Assembly (NCBI RefSeq): GCF_019097855.1
Contig: NZ_JAHRGL010000016.1
Span: 38,842-102,841 of the forward strand
Direction: 5' to 3'
Source: Geopseudomonas aromaticivorans
Lineage (GTDB): Bacteria > Pseudomonadota > Gammaproteobacteria > Pseudomonadales > Pseudomonadaceae
Length of the DNA: 64,000 bases
In this document: one piece after another, positions 8,243 through 19,490 of the stretch
Layout: every line of letters begins with the position of its first letter
Numbering within the stretch: position 1 is the first letter of the stretch
Position numbers and translations under genes: made by a program
Notes under the pieces: generated by a model
What the model saw: the letters and a program-made list of their open reading frames with translations, nothing else
The model's database searches: none
Told to the model about the DNA's origin: nothing

Positions 8243-9601
8243 ATGTACAAGAAAGCAACACTTGGCGTGGTGCTGGTCAGCATCATGCTGGGCGTGCCGC
8301 AGGGGGCGCTGGCTGCCGTCAGTGCCGAGGAGGCGGCCAAGCTGCGCAATGGCACGCTGACCCCGCTGGGCGCGGAGAGGGCCGGGAATGCCGACGGCAG
8401 TATTCCGCAATGGGAGGGGGGCATTACCAAGCCGGTGCCGGGCAACATGCTGGGGGACATCCCGACGCAGTTGTTTGCCAATGAAAAGCCGCTTTTCCAG
8501 GTCACTGCCAGGAATATGGCCGAATACGATGCCCTGTTGTCCGGTGGGACCAAGGCATTGTTGCAGAAGTATCCCGACAGCTTCCGGCTTGATGTATATC
8601 CTGGCCACCGCACAGCGGCAGCTCCGCAGGTTGTCTACGACAACATCGCCAAGAATGCGCTCGACTGCAGCATCAAGGAAGGATGGGACACCATCAAGGG
8701 TTGCATCGGTGGAATTCCCTTTCCGATTCCCCGGAGCGGGGTCGAGGTGATGTGGAATCACCTGCTGCGGGTCGAGGCTCCGGCGATCGACTATCGCTTC
8801 CGCAATATCGTCGGTGGTGCCGATGGCGTCCATACGCTGGCCACCCGCAACGAAATCGCCTTCCAGTATCCGCCGTATTACCAAGGGGCCAATGCCAAGG
8901 ACTGGTCGGGCGAATATGCCATGTTCCGTTATACGACCATCGAGCCACCCTACAAGTCTGGCGAGTCGCTGGTCGCCCGCGACAGTATCAATGGCAAGTA
9001 TCCGCGCCAGGCGTGGCAATACATGGTCGGCCAGCGGCGGGTACGCCGAGCGCCGACCGTTTCCTACGATACGCCCGACTTCGTCTCGTCGGGGGCCAAC
9101 TATTTCGATGAGGTTCAGGGGTTCTTCGGCGCTCTGGATCGCTACGAGTGGAAACTGGTCGGCAAGAAGGAAATGCTGATTCCCTACAACACCAACGGGC
9201 TGCTTGGCGCCAAGGTCAGCGAGGCGCTGGACAAGCACCATCTCAATCCCGATCACCTGCGCTGGGAGCGCCATCGGGTGTGGGAGGTCGAGGCGACGGT
9301 GGCCGAAGGTCGGCGCCATGCGGTGCCGACCCGTCGCTACTACATCGACGAGGATACCTGGGCGATCGCCCTGGTGGATGGCTTCGACAAGAAGGGGGTG
9401 TTGTGGCGAACCACCCAGGGGATCCCCTATGTGGTGCCTGCCATCCCGGCCACGCTGCTGAGAACCTCGGTGGTCTTCAATCTGGAAGGCAACACCATGA
9501 GCGTGGTCCAGATGCTCAACGAAGAGGATTTCAAGGTGGTGTCTCCCAAGTCCGAGAGCTATTTCACCGGTAATGCGGTGGCTGCCGAGGGCGTGCGTTG
9601 A
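8243..9601 (+). CDS. DUF1329 periplasmic protein (copy 1)
   Basis: A 452-residue precursor with a signal peptide (residues 1-24, cleavage ALA-AVSAEE) and no lipobox cysteine, so a soluble or peripheral periplasmic/outer-membrane protein. The mature start (AVSAEEAAKL, then NADGSIPQWEGG) is the DUF1329 signature; the family has a LolB-like fold and nearly always accompanies DUF1302. It closely resembles the second copy at 11631 (shared GQRRVRRAPTVSYDTPDF and WERHRVWEVEATVA blocks). Its codons are less GC-rich than those of copy 2. Its own porin partner upstream has collapsed, leaving it an orphan that could still work with the downstream porin. Confidence 0.9.
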   Translation: MYKKATLGVVLVSIMLGVPQGALAAVSAEEAAKLRNGTLTPLGAERAGNADGSIPQWEGGITKPVPGNMLGDIPTQLFANEKPLFQVTARNMAEYDALLSGGTKALLQKYPDSFRLDVYPGHRTAAAPQVVYDNIAKNALDCSIKEGWDTIKGCIGGIPFPIPRSGVEVMWNHLLRVEAPAIDYRFRNIVGGADGVHTLATRNEIAFQYPPYYQGANAKDWSGEYAMFRYTTIEPPYKSGESLVARDSINGKYPRQAWQYMVGQRRVRRAPTVSYDTPDFVSSGANYFDEVQGFFGALDRYEWKLVGKKEMLIPYNTNGLLGAKVSEALDKHHLNPDHLRWERHRVWEVEATVAEGRRHAVPTRRYYIDEDTWAIALVDGFDKKGVLWRTTQGIPYVVPAIPATLLRTSVVFNLEGNTMSVVQMLNEEDFKVVSPKSESYFTGNAVAAEGVR

Positions 9602-9741
9602 TCCGCTAGCACTGCGCCCGGGAGACCTCATCCCGGGACTGCCTTCCGGGCGCTCTGGAGCGGGGAGCGGCGGTGATCTGGCTACGCGCAAGGAGCTAAG
9701 CGGCTTGGGCCTGGCTCGACGGCTTGCGGCTGAGCACATCA

Positions 9742-9778
9742 ATACCTTTTGGGTATCGATCTGGCATTTTTATGGTAT
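9742..9778. promoter_or_regulatory. LysR (BenM/CatM-type) operator, copy 2
   Basis: Perfect inverted repeat ATACC-TTTTG-GGTAT at 9742-9756, fitting both T-N11-A and ATAC-N7-GTAT. A GGTAT half-site follows with the dyad-to-half-site offset of 32 bp, identical to copy 1. The downstream TTTTTATGGTATTGGACG block is shared with copy 1. It lies 171 bp before the DUF1302 start. Confidence 0.7.
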
Positions 9779-9912
9779 TGGACGGTAAGTCGTCCGGGCA
9801 ATAGTTTCTCAACCATGTCCGAAGCATATGGGGGCGAGCTGCAGAAACACTGCATCAAGAAAGCCTGGACACCGAAAGCACAACAACAACAATGATTTTC
9901 GAGGATGAAGAC

Positions 9913-11598
9913 ATGGACCACAGAGCCAGTCTGTCGAAGTTTCGTTTGAAAAAGGGATTTCTCCCGCTCGCTGGCGTGTGTGCCGGCCTGTCTGTCAGCA
10001 GTGCGGCATTCGCCTTCCAGATCGACTCCGGCAATCCGGATTTCCGCATCTCCTGGGACAACACCGTCAAGTACAGTGCTGCCTGGCGTGTGCGCGATGT
10101 CGATTCCAACGTTGCCGACAGCTCCACCAACGGCCCGCAGGTCAATACCAACGACGGCGACCAGAATTTCGACCGCGGTCTGATTTCCAACCGCCTCGAC
10201 CTGCTCTCCGAATTCGACCTGCGCTACAAGCGCAACTACGGCCTGCGCCTGAGCGGTGCGGCCTGGTACGACGACGTCTACAACAAGTCCAACGACAACC
10301 CCGGCGCGCTGGGGGGCGCACTGGTCAACTCGCGCGGCGTAGACTACGACGAATTCACCGATGACACCGAGAAGCTGCACGGACGCAAGGCCGAGCTGCT
10401 GGACGCGTTCGTCTACGGCAGCTTCACTCCGGGTGACATGAACCTCAACGCCAAGGCTGGCCGTTTCACCCAGCTGTACGGCGAGAGCCTGTTCTTCGGC
10501 TCCAACGGCATCGCCGCGGCGCAGACCTCGCTGGACCTGATCAAGGCACTGTCGGTGCCCAACTCGCAGTTCAAGGAAATCCTCCGTCCGATCGGTCAGG
10601 TTTCCGGGCAGCTGCAGATCAACTCCAACGTGTCGATCGGTGCCTACTACCAGCTGGAATGGCGCAAGAGCCGTCTGCCGGGGGCCGGCAGCTACTTCAG
10701 CTTCGCCGACTTCGTCGACGAAGGTGGCGATTCGCTGATCCTGGGGCCTGGCTTCTCGGTACTGCGTGGCGACGATATCGAAGCCCGCGACTCGGGGCAG
10801 GGCGGTGTGCAGGTCAAGTTCAAGGCGGGCGATACCGAATACGGCATCTATGCGGCGCAGTTCCACGACAAGATGCCGCAGTTCTACGTGTACCCGACCA
10901 GCGGCCTCTACGAGCAGGTGTATGCCGAGGACATCCGTACCATCGGCTTCAGCTTCAGCACCCTGGTTGGCGAGACCAACGTCGCCGGCGAACTGTCTTT
11001 CCGCGACGACATGCCGCTGGTGGCCACCGGCAACGCGGTGATTCTGCCGATGGGTATAGGTAGTGCCGACGGCGGCGATCACTCCGCCTTCCCGAAAGGG
11101 CGCACCATGCACCTGAACCTGTCGGCGATCAGCGTGCTGGCCGCCACCCCGTTCTGGGATGGCGCCTCGTTCATCGGTGAATTTGCCTTCAACCGCCGCC
11201 TGAGCGTTACCGACGAAGGCGATACCACCCCCGGCACCGGCAATGGGCTCGACCCCGAGGCCACTCGCGACGCGGGCGCGCTGCAGTTCGTGTTCACCCC
11301 CGAGTACTTCCAGGTGGCTCCGGGCCTCGACCTGCAGGTACCGATCGGCGTGAGCTACGGCCTGTTCGGCAGCTCCTCGGTCAACGGTGCACTGTTCCCC
11401 GCCAACCACGGCGGCAACGTCAGCGTCGGCCTGAAGGCCGAGTACCAGAAGACCTGGCAGGCCAGCGTGGGTATCACCCACTACTACGGCCCGGACGGCT
11501 CGGTCATCAAGTACGGCACAGCTCGCCCCGAGCTGTCCTATGACAACTTCCACGGCGACCGCGACTTCATTTCGATGTCGATCCAGCGCACTTTCTAA
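9913..11598 (+). CDS. DUF1302 outer-membrane beta-barrel protein (module 1)
   Basis: A 561-residue precursor of the DUF1302 family. The signal peptide ends FAFQIDSG, and the C-terminus is QRTF with the terminal Phe typical of BAM-assembled barrels. Alternating aromatic/polar strands run throughout. I prefer the ATG at 9913 (GAGG eight bases upstream) to the in-frame ATG at 9892, because the relic copy has GCG instead of that ATG. DUF1302 proteins are found with hydrophobic-compound catabolism and are thought to be outer-membrane channels. It is followed 32 bp later by DUF1329. AACAACAACAA just upstream may be a Crc/Hfq site. Confidence 0.9.
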   Translation: MDHRASLSKFRLKKGFLPLAGVCAGLSVSSAAFAFQIDSGNPDFRISWDNTVKYSAAWRVRDVDSNVADSSTNGPQVNTNDGDQNFDRGLISNRLDLLSEFDLRYKRNYGLRLSGAAWYDDVYNKSNDNPGALGGALVNSRGVDYDEFTDDTEKLHGRKAELLDAFVYGSFTPGDMNLNAKAGRFTQLYGESLFFGSNGIAAAQTSLDLIKALSVPNSQFKEILRPIGQVSGQLQINSNVSIGAYYQLEWRKSRLPGAGSYFSFADFVDEGGDSLILGPGFSVLRGDDIEARDSGQGGVQVKFKAGDTEYGIYAAQFHDKMPQFYVYPTSGLYEQVYAEDIRTIGFSFSTLVGETNVAGELSFRDDMPLVATGNAVILPMGIGSADGGDHSAFPKGRTMHLNLSAISVLAATPFWDGASFIGEFAFNRRLSVTDEGDTTPGTGNGLDPEATRDAGALQFVFTPEYFQVAPGLDLQVPIGVSYGLFGSSSVNGALFPANHGGNVSVGLKAEYQKTWQASVGITHYYGPDGSVIKYGTARPELSYDNFHGDRDFISMSIQRTF

Positions 11599-11630
11599 GT
11601 CGGAATATCCCCGAGTCGAGGATTATAAAA

Positions 11631-12986
11631 ATGCACAAGAAAACGGCTTTGTGGGCAGCATTGGCTGCCGTACTGATGAGCGCCCAGGGCGCACATGCTG
11701 CAGTGAGCGCTGAAGAAGCGGCTGCGCTGAAAGGCAACCTCAACCCGCTGGGCGGCGAGAAGGCCGCCAACAAGGATGGCAGCATTCCGGCCTGGACCGG
11801 CCAGCAGGGCGTGTCCACCTCCGGTGCCAAGGTCGGCGACATTCCGGTACAACCGTTCCCGGGCGAGAAGCCGGTGGCCAAGATCACTGCGCAGAACATG
11901 GCGCAGTACGCCGACAAGCTCTCCGAAGGCACCCAGGCGCTGCTGAAGAAATACCCGGACAGCTTCCGCGTCGACGTCTATCCGACCCACCGCACCGCTG
12001 TGGCGCCGCAGTACGTGTATGACAACACGGCGAAGAACGCCACCCAGTGCCAGACCAAGGACGACGGCAAGTCGCTGCAGGGCTGCTACGGCGGCATCCC
12101 GTTCCCGATTCCCAAGGCTGGCATCGAGGTGGTGTGGAATCACCTGCTGCGGGTCGAGAACGAAGCCACCGATGTAACCAACTTCAAGAACATCGTCCTC
12201 ACCGCCGATGGTTCGCGCACCCTGGCGACCCAGAACGACCAGTCCAACCAGTATCCCTACTACTACAAGGATGGCTCTGCGGATAAGTGGAGCGGCGAGT
12301 ACTTCCTGATGCGCTTCGCCACCACCGCTCCGCCGTTCAAGGCTGGCGAATCGCTGGTGTTCCGCGACAGCATCGACGTCGCCCAGTCGCGCCAGGCCTG
12401 GCAGTACCTGGTCGGCCAGCGCCGCGTGCGCCGTGCTCCGACCGTGGCCTACGACACCCCGGACTTCGTCGCCTCCGGCGCCAACTACTTCGACGAGGTG
12501 ATGGGCCTGATGGGCCATATCGACCGCTTCGACTGGAAGCTGGTCGGCAAGAAAGAGATGTACGTGCCCTACAACGCCAACGAGGTGGTCACCGCCAAGC
12601 TGGACGAGGCCTACGGTCAGCACCACCTGAACCCGGACAAGGTGCGTTGGGAACTGCACCGCGTGTGGGAAGTGGAAGCGACCGTGGCGGGCGGCAAGCG
12701 TCATGCCGTAGCCAAGCGCAAGTACTACTTCGACGAGGACTCCTGGATGGTCCTGCTGATGGATGGCTACGACAGCGAGGGCAAGCTGTGGCGCACCACC
12801 CAGATCACCCCGTTCGTGCTGCCGTCCACGCCGATGCTGGCTCTGAAGCCCGCGCACATCTTCAACCTGCAGGCCAACACCATGAGCACCACCCAGTCGC
12901 TCAACGAGGCCACCTACAAGGTTGATGCGCGCAAGCCGGAGACTCACTACACCGGTGATGCAGTAGCCGCCGAAGGCGTGCGCTGA
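11631..12986 (+). CDS. DUF1329 periplasmic protein (copy 2, module 1)
   Basis: A 451-residue DUF1329 protein with signal peptide (residues 1-24, cleavage AHA-AVSAEE) and no lipobox. It has the family mature N-terminus and the shared blocks listed for copy 1, so the two are close paralogues. The leader (CCCCGAGTCGAGGAT) is also shared with copy 1. It sits between the DUF1302 barrel and the YCF48/MMPL pair, which makes a periplasmic shuttle or outer-membrane assembly partner plausible given its LolB-like family fold. No enzymatic motif is visible. Confidence 0.9.
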   Translation: MHKKTALWAALAAVLMSAQGAHAAVSAEEAAALKGNLNPLGGEKAANKDGSIPAWTGQQGVSTSGAKVGDIPVQPFPGEKPVAKITAQNMAQYADKLSEGTQALLKKYPDSFRVDVYPTHRTAVAPQYVYDNTAKNATQCQTKDDGKSLQGCYGGIPFPIPKAGIEVVWNHLLRVENEATDVTNFKNIVLTADGSRTLATQNDQSNQYPYYYKDGSADKWSGEYFLMRFATTAPPFKAGESLVFRDSIDVAQSRQAWQYLVGQRRVRRAPTVAYDTPDFVASGANYFDEVMGLMGHIDRFDWKLVGKKEMYVPYNANEVVTAKLDEAYGQHHLNPDKVRWELHRVWEVEATVAGGKRHAVAKRKYYFDEDSWMVLLMDGYDSEGKLWRTTQITPFVLPSTPMLALKPAHIFNLQANTMSTTQSLNEATYKVDARKPETHYTGDAVAAEGVR

Positions 12987-13007
12987 GACGCGCTTTCCGG
13001 CCGCAGT

Positions 13008-13040
13008 TCCGGCACTTCAGCCCCAGGCGGGGGTGCCGGA
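13008..13040 (+). other. Stem-loop between DUF1329 and YCF48 genes
   Basis: TCCGGCAC (13008-13015) pairs with GTGCCGGA (13033-13040), with an inner CCCC/GGGG pairing. No T-run follows, so it is not a standard terminator. A similar hairpin occupies the same gap of the second module (54445-54480), suggesting an mRNA processing or stability element that sets different dosage for the upstream and downstream genes. Confidence 0.5.
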
Positions 13041-13123
13041 GTTCCCTCTCATGACTCTCCCACCCCGCAGGCGCCGTGCTTGACGGCGCAGCGGAGGCGG
13101 GGAGTCGGATTCGAGTAAGCACC

Positions 13124-14239
13124 ATGCACGCGCTAAATCCGCTCCGCCGGCGCACGGCCCTGGCCGTCGCCATGCTCTCCCTCGCCTGCCTGGCAGGCCC
13201 TTCCAACGCAGCAAGCGGGCCGACCGTGCCTGACCTGCTCGACCTCCCTGCGCGGGAAAGCGCGCGGGCGCAACACAGCCTGCAGCTCGCCGTCGCTCGC
13301 GCCGGTGAGCGACTGGTGGCAGTAGGTGAGCGCGGTGCCGTGCTGTTGTCCGACGACGCCGGGCGCTCCTGGCGCCAGGCCAAAAGCGTGCCGGTGAGCG
13401 TGGCGCTGACCGACGTGCATTTCGCCTCGGCGACCCATGGCTGGGCGGTGGGGCATAGCGGTGTGGTGCTGGCCAGCGCCGATGGCGGCGAAACCTGGCA
13501 ACGACAGCTCGACGGCAACCAGGTGGCAGTGCTGGTTCGCGACGATGCCCGGATCCGCGTCGAAGCGGGCGAGGAGGGTGCCGCCGCTGCGCTGCGCAGT
13601 GCCGAGTATCTGGTCAGCGACGGCCCGGACAAGCCCTTCCTCGGCGTGCGCTTTACCGATGAGCTGCATGGCTACGTGGTCGGCGCCTACGGCCTGGCCC
13701 TGCATACCGCCGATGGTGGCAAGACCTGGCAGTCGCTGGTCGGGCGGGTTCCCAATCCGCGCGGCAAGCACCTGTACCAGGTGCAGGTCAACGGCAGCGA
13801 GGTGCTGATCGCCGGTGAGCAGGGTGCCCTGTTCCATTCCGCCGACGCCGGCGCCAGCTTCGCCGAGATCCGCACGCCCTACGCCGGCACCTTCTTCGGC
13901 GCGCTCGCTCTCGACGGCGATGCGCTGCTGGCCTTTGGCCTGCGTGGCAACGCCTGGCGCAGCGCCGACGGTGGCGCCAACTGGCAGCGGGTCGAGCTCG
14001 GCCAGCCGGTGACCATCAGTTCCGGGCGCCAACTGCAGGATGGCTCCGTGCTGCTCGCCGACGAGAGCGGTCGCCTGCTGCGCAGCACCGATGGCGCGCG
14101 CAGCTTCGTTGCCCTGGCCGTACAGCCGGGCACGGGCCTGACCGGTATCGCCGAAGCCGCCGATGGCGCGCTGATTCTTTCCGGCGCGCGCGGCCTGTCC
14201 CGCGTCGAGCCGGACGCTATTGTTTCGGGAGTCAAATGA
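13124..14239 (+). CDS. YCF48/BNR-repeat periplasmic protein (module 1)
   Basis: A 371-residue precursor with a signal peptide (residues 1-27, cleavage SNA-AS). It holds repeated beta-propeller Asp-box motifs: SDDAGRSWRQ, SADGGETWQ, TADGGKTWQ, SADAGASF, SADGGANWQ, STDGARSF. Such YCF48-like propellers are scaffolds for protein assembly. Its stop overlaps the start of the MMPL transporter (ATGA), so the two are made together, and this pairing is repeated in the second module. I infer that it is a periplasmic subunit of the RND transporter. The ATG at 13124 is chosen because an upstream start lacks a leading signal peptide. Confidence 0.87.
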   Translation: MHALNPLRRRTALAVAMLSLACLAGPSNAASGPTVPDLLDLPARESARAQHSLQLAVARAGERLVAVGERGAVLLSDDAGRSWRQAKSVPVSVALTDVHFASATHGWAVGHSGVVLASADGGETWQRQLDGNQVAVLVRDDARIRVEAGEEGAAAALRSAEYLVSDGPDKPFLGVRFTDELHGYVVGAYGLALHTADGGKTWQSLVGRVPNPRGKHLYQVQVNGSEVLIAGEQGALFHSADAGASFAEIRTPYAGTFFGALALDGDALLAFGLRGNAWRSADGGANWQRVELGQPVTISSGRQLQDGSVLLADESGRLLRSTDGARSFVALAVQPGTGLTGIAEAADGALILSGARGLSRVEPDAIVSGVK

Positions 14240-16662
14240 TGAGCCACGCCCAGTCCCTTCCTGCCGAAGCGGTCATCGCCGATCTGAAGGAGTTCGACCA
14301 GAATTCCGGGATCCTTGCCGAGCGGCTGCTGTTCAACAACCGCCTGGCGATCGTGGTCATCTGCCTGTTCACCACCTTGGTGCTGGGTTACCAGGCGCTC
14401 GGCCTGTCGCTGAACGCGGCGTTCGAGAAGATGATCCCCACCGGTCACCCGTACATCGCCAACTTCTTGGAGAACCGCAAGCAGCTGGCCGGCATGGGCA
14501 ATACCCTGCGCATCGCCGTGGAAGCTAAAGAGGGCACCATCTTCGATGCCGAGTACATGGACACCGTGCGCAAGCTCAGCGACGAAGTGTTCCTGCTGCC
14601 CGGCGTCGACCGCCCGTACATGAAGTCGCTGTGGGCGCCGGCGGTGCGCTGGACCGGCGTGACCGAGGACGGCCTGGACGGCGGCCCGGTGATCCCCGAC
14701 GACTACGACGGCTCGGCGTCGAGCCTCGAACAGGTGCGCATCAACGTCGAGCGTTCCGGCGAGATCGGCCAGCTGGTGGCCGCCAACTACAAGTCGAGCA
14801 TCGTGCTGGTGCCGCTGCAGGAGCGCATCGCCGAGACCGGCGAGCGCATCGACTACCACGCGCTGTCGCAGCGCATCGAGCAACTGCGTGCCAAGTACGA
14901 GTCGGACAAGGTCGCCATCCACGTCACCGGTTTCGCCAAGGTGGTCGGCGACCTGATCGATGGCCTGCGCCAGGTGCTGGTGTTCTTCGCCGCCGCCATC
15001 GTCATCTGCACCGCGGTGCTCTACTGGTACACCCGCTGCCTGCGCAGCACCCTGCTGGTGGTGTTCTGCTCGCTGGTCGCGGTGGTCTGGCTGCTCGGCC
15101 TGCTGCCGACCCTCGGCTACGAGCTGGACCCCTACTCGGTGCTGGTGCCCTTCCTGGTGTTCGCCATCGGCATGAGCCACGGCGCGCAGAAGATGAACGG
15201 CATCATGCAGGACGTCGGCCGCGGCACCCACCGGCTGGTGGCGGCGCGCTACACCTTCCGCCGCCTGTTCCTCGCCGGGATGACCGCGCTGCTGGCCGAC
15301 GCCGTGGGCTTCGCGGTGCTGATGGTGATCGACATCCAGGTGATCCAGGATCTGGCCATCACCGCCAGCATCGGCGTCGCCGTGCTGATCTTCACCAACC
15401 TGGTACTGCTGCCGATCCTGCTGTCCTACACCGGCGTCAGCCCGGTGGCCGCGCAGCGCAGCCTCAAGGCCGAGTTGATGGAGGCCAATGACGTCGAGCA
15501 CAAGAAACACCCGTTCTGGGCCTTCCTCGACCTGTTCACCCGCACGCCGTGGGCCGGCCTGGCCGTGGGCCTTGGCCTGATCCTGGGTGCCATCGGCCTG
15601 ACCATCAGCTTCCAGCTGAAGATCGGTGACACCGATCCGGGCGCTCCGGAGTTGCGCGCTGACTCGCGCTACAACAAGGACAACGCCTTCATGGTCGCCA
15701 ACTACGCGGCGAGCAGCGACGTGTTCATCGTCATGGTCAAGACCCCGCAATACGCCTGCGCCCACTACAGCACCCTGACGGCGGTGGATGCGCTGGAGCG
15801 CGAGCTGCAGCAGTTGCCGGGCGTCGAGGCGACCAGCTCGCTGGCGGGCCTCGCCAAGGTGGCCAACGCCGGGATGAACGAGGGCAGCCTCAAGTGGTTC
15901 GAGATGCCGCGTTCGCAGGACATGCTCAACGCCATCATCACCCGCGCCCCGCGCGAGATGTTCAACCAGAACTGCGACCTGCTGACGGTGTACGCCTACC
16001 TCAAGGACCACAAGGCCGACACCCTGACCAGCGTGGTCAACACCGTGGAAGCCTTCGCCGCCAAATACGGCAGCGACGAGGTGCGCTTCCTCAACGCCGC
16101 CGGTAACGCCGGCATCGAGGCTGCCACCAACATCGTGGTGAAGAAGGCCAACGTGCAGATGCTGTTCCTGGTCTACGCGGCAGTGATCGTGCTGGCCTTC
16201 ATTACCTTCCGTTCGTGGCGCGCGGTGGTCTGCGCTATCGTGCCGCTGATGATCACCTCGGTGCTGTGCGAGGCGCTGATGGTGTGGCTGAACATCGGCG
16301 TCAAGGTCGCCACCCTGCCGGTGATCGCTCTCGGCGTCGGCATCGGCGTGGACTACGCTCTGTATGTGATGACGGTGACCCTGGCGCGGCTGAAGGAGGG
16401 CATGAGCCTGTCCGAGGCCTACTACAAGGCGCTGATCTTCACCGGCAAGGTGGTGGTGCTGACCGGTATCACCCTGGGCATCGCGGTCGCTACCTGGGTC
16501 TGGTCGCCGATCAAGTTCCAGGCCGACATGGGCATCCTGCTGGCGTTCATGTTCGTGTGGAACATGCTCGGCGCGCTGATCCTGCTACCGGCACTGGCGC
16601 ACTTCCTCCTGCGACCGAGCCAGCCTCAGGCCCAGCTGCAAGCTAAGTCTGTAACGGTCTGA
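14236..16662 (+). CDS. MMPL/RND-family transporter (module 1)
   Basis: An 808-residue RND-superfamily membrane protein. One TM segment near residues 36-54 precedes a large periplasmic loop. A cluster of TM helices follows (about 240-410, with the SHGAQKMNGIMQD motif), then a second loop and a C-terminal TM cluster with LGVGIGVDYALYV, the sterol-sensing/MMPL-like core with a buried Asp. It has the hydrophobe/lipid exporter architecture rather than the drug-pump AcrB type; no membrane-fusion or TolC genes are nearby. Coupled to the YCF48 gene. A paralogue at 55675 shares long identical stretches. Direction and substrate of transport are unknown. Confidence 0.9.
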   Translation: MMSHAQSLPAEAVIADLKEFDQNSGILAERLLFNNRLAIVVICLFTTLVLGYQALGLSLNAAFEKMIPTGHPYIANFLENRKQLAGMGNTLRIAVEAKEGTIFDAEYMDTVRKLSDEVFLLPGVDRPYMKSLWAPAVRWTGVTEDGLDGGPVIPDDYDGSASSLEQVRINVERSGEIGQLVAANYKSSIVLVPLQERIAETGERIDYHALSQRIEQLRAKYESDKVAIHVTGFAKVVGDLIDGLRQVLVFFAAAIVICTAVLYWYTRCLRSTLLVVFCSLVAVVWLLGLLPTLGYELDPYSVLVPFLVFAIGMSHGAQKMNGIMQDVGRGTHRLVAARYTFRRLFLAGMTALLADAVGFAVLMVIDIQVIQDLAITASIGVAVLIFTNLVLLPILLSYTGVSPVAAQRSLKAELMEANDVEHKKHPFWAFLDLFTRTPWAGLAVGLGLILGAIGLTISFQLKIGDTDPGAPELRADSRYNKDNAFMVANYAASSDVFIVMVKTPQYACAHYSTLTAVDALERELQQLPGVEATSSLAGLAKVANAGMNEGSLKWFEMPRSQDMLNAIITRAPREMFNQNCDLLTVYAYLKDHKADTLTSVVNTVEAFAAKYGSDEVRFLNAAGNAGIEAATNIVVKKANVQMLFLVYAAVIVLAFITFRSWRAVVCAIVPLMITSVLCEALMVWLNIGVKVATLPVIALGVGIGVDYALYVMTVTLARLKEGMSLSEAYYKALIFTGKVVVLTGITLGIAVATWVWSPIKFQADMGILLAFMFVWNMLGALILLPALAHFLLRPSQPQAQLQAKSVTV

Positions 16663-16775
16663 CCAAGCGCTAGTGGTATCCGGGCGGCCGATGACTTAAG
16701 TTGTCGGCCGCCTGTTCCGTTTCAGACGGGACCAAAACAAGACAAAGCCGGCCAAGGGCCGGGCAGGGGAGTGCA

Positions 16776-18521
<1,746 letters not shown>

Positions 18522-18566
18522 TACGGATTCGACGCGCCTACCCGGTTTCGGAAAGGCGCAGTCTCG

Positions 18567-18977
18567 TCATTGCCGGCGCGGCGGAATGGAGTAGGTGCCG
18601 ACCACATGCGCCACGGCGTCGTTTGAGCCTTGCGAATACAGGTAGACCTCACCGACCGCCAGAGACTTGCCGACCTTGATCAGCTTGCAGACCCCCACAA
18701 TGCTCCGGTCCGCCGCTGGCTTGCGCAGGAAATTGATGGTCAGGCTGGTGGTCACCGCCATCGGCACCAGGCCGATCTCGCCGAGGATCGCCACGTACAG
18801 CGCGACATCGGCGATGCTCATCAGCACCGGGCCGGACACAGTGCCGCCGGGGCGCAACTCACCATGGCCGATCTGGTGCGATACCGTGGCACCGCCATTG
18901 CCGACCTCCAGCACCGTGCATTTGGTCTGCGGGAACTCGGCGGCAATGAATGCAGCGACTTCTTCTGTGCTGGCCAT
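18567..18977 (-). CDS. PaaI-family hotdog thioesterase
   Basis: A 136-residue hotdog-fold protein. The central helix region HGELRPGGTVSGPVLMSIADVALYVAI carries the PaaI-like GG-x-xSGP-x-x-x-x-x-D pattern. It would hydrolyse acyl- or aryl-CoA thioesters, perhaps recycling CoA from dead-end intermediates. It is transcribed convergently to the regulator and divergently from the phenol operon. Substrate unknown; the fold assignment is firm. Confidence 0.8.
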   Translation of the reverse strand: MASTEEVAAFIAAEFPQTKCTVLEVGNGGATVSHQIGHGELRPGGTVSGPVLMSIADVALYVAILGEIGLVPMAVTTSLTINFLRKPAADRSIVGVCKLIKVGKSLAVGEVYLYSQGSNDAVAHVVGTYSIPPRRQ

Positions 18978-19057
18978 GACGATCCTCCCTGAAATCCGCT
19001 AGGCCACCGAACCTACTACAGGGCGTGAGCCGCGGCCAGCGCGCCGGGCGCTGAACC

Positions 19058-19117
19058 GTAGGGTGCGCCATGCGCACCATGGGGCAGCGTGGTCCCGGTG
19101 CGCACGGCGCACCCTAC
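19058..19117. repeat. REP-like palindrome, family A copy 1
   Basis: GTAGGGTGCGCCATGCGCACC faces GGTGCGCACGGCGCACCCTAC across a short spacer. The same element recurs at 34007-34059. Both are intergenic; this type of palindrome is common in Pseudomonas genomes. Confidence 0.75.
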
Positions 19118-19474
19118 CCAAGTCCTACCGCCACGCCGGACACAAACATCAGGCGCTTACCCCGCTTGGCGTGACCAAAACGTACAGTGCGCGCTGTCGC
19201 TGGCCGGCGCGGGTACCTGAAACCCGCGCCGTCTCCCTTTTCATGGATTGGCTGCTGGCCTGCCAGCGTCCGGGGCGCATCTTCTCCGCGCATTCCGCTC
19301 CTTTGCGCCCTCCATGCCCCGCCAAGCACCTGCTGCAGCCCGTTGTTTTGTGCGCCGCACCTTTACGTTTTTGTAAGGCGCCTGGGCCCCGCGGACAAAA
19401 GCGTCATGCGCAGAGTTGGTCACAGATCCGGTGATTTCCTGATAAATCCTTTAAAAACAGTCACTTAAATAAGT

Positions 19475-19490
19475 TGGCACCGTCCCTGCA
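19475..19490 (+). promoter_or_regulatory. Sigma-54 (-24/-12) promoter of the catechol dioxygenase/phenol hydroxylase operon
   Basis: TGGCAC-CGTCC-CTGCA matches the TGGCAC-N5-TTGCW consensus with correct GG/GC spacing. It lies 97 bp before the catechol 2,3-dioxygenase start and downstream of a DmpR-type activator gene. Expected transcription start near 19501. Confidence 0.85.

Noticed and set aside
9892-9912. Upstream ATG for the DUF1302 gene
   Set aside because: No ribosome site is present, the signal peptide fits better from 9913, and the duplicated relic has GCG at this position.
13879-16011. Very long minus-strand open frame (710 codons) opposite the YCF48/MMPL genes
   Set aside because: It is antiparallel to clear RND and propeller genes, rich in His/Gln/Arg/Val as expected from the GC-rich opposite strand, and has no recognisable domain.
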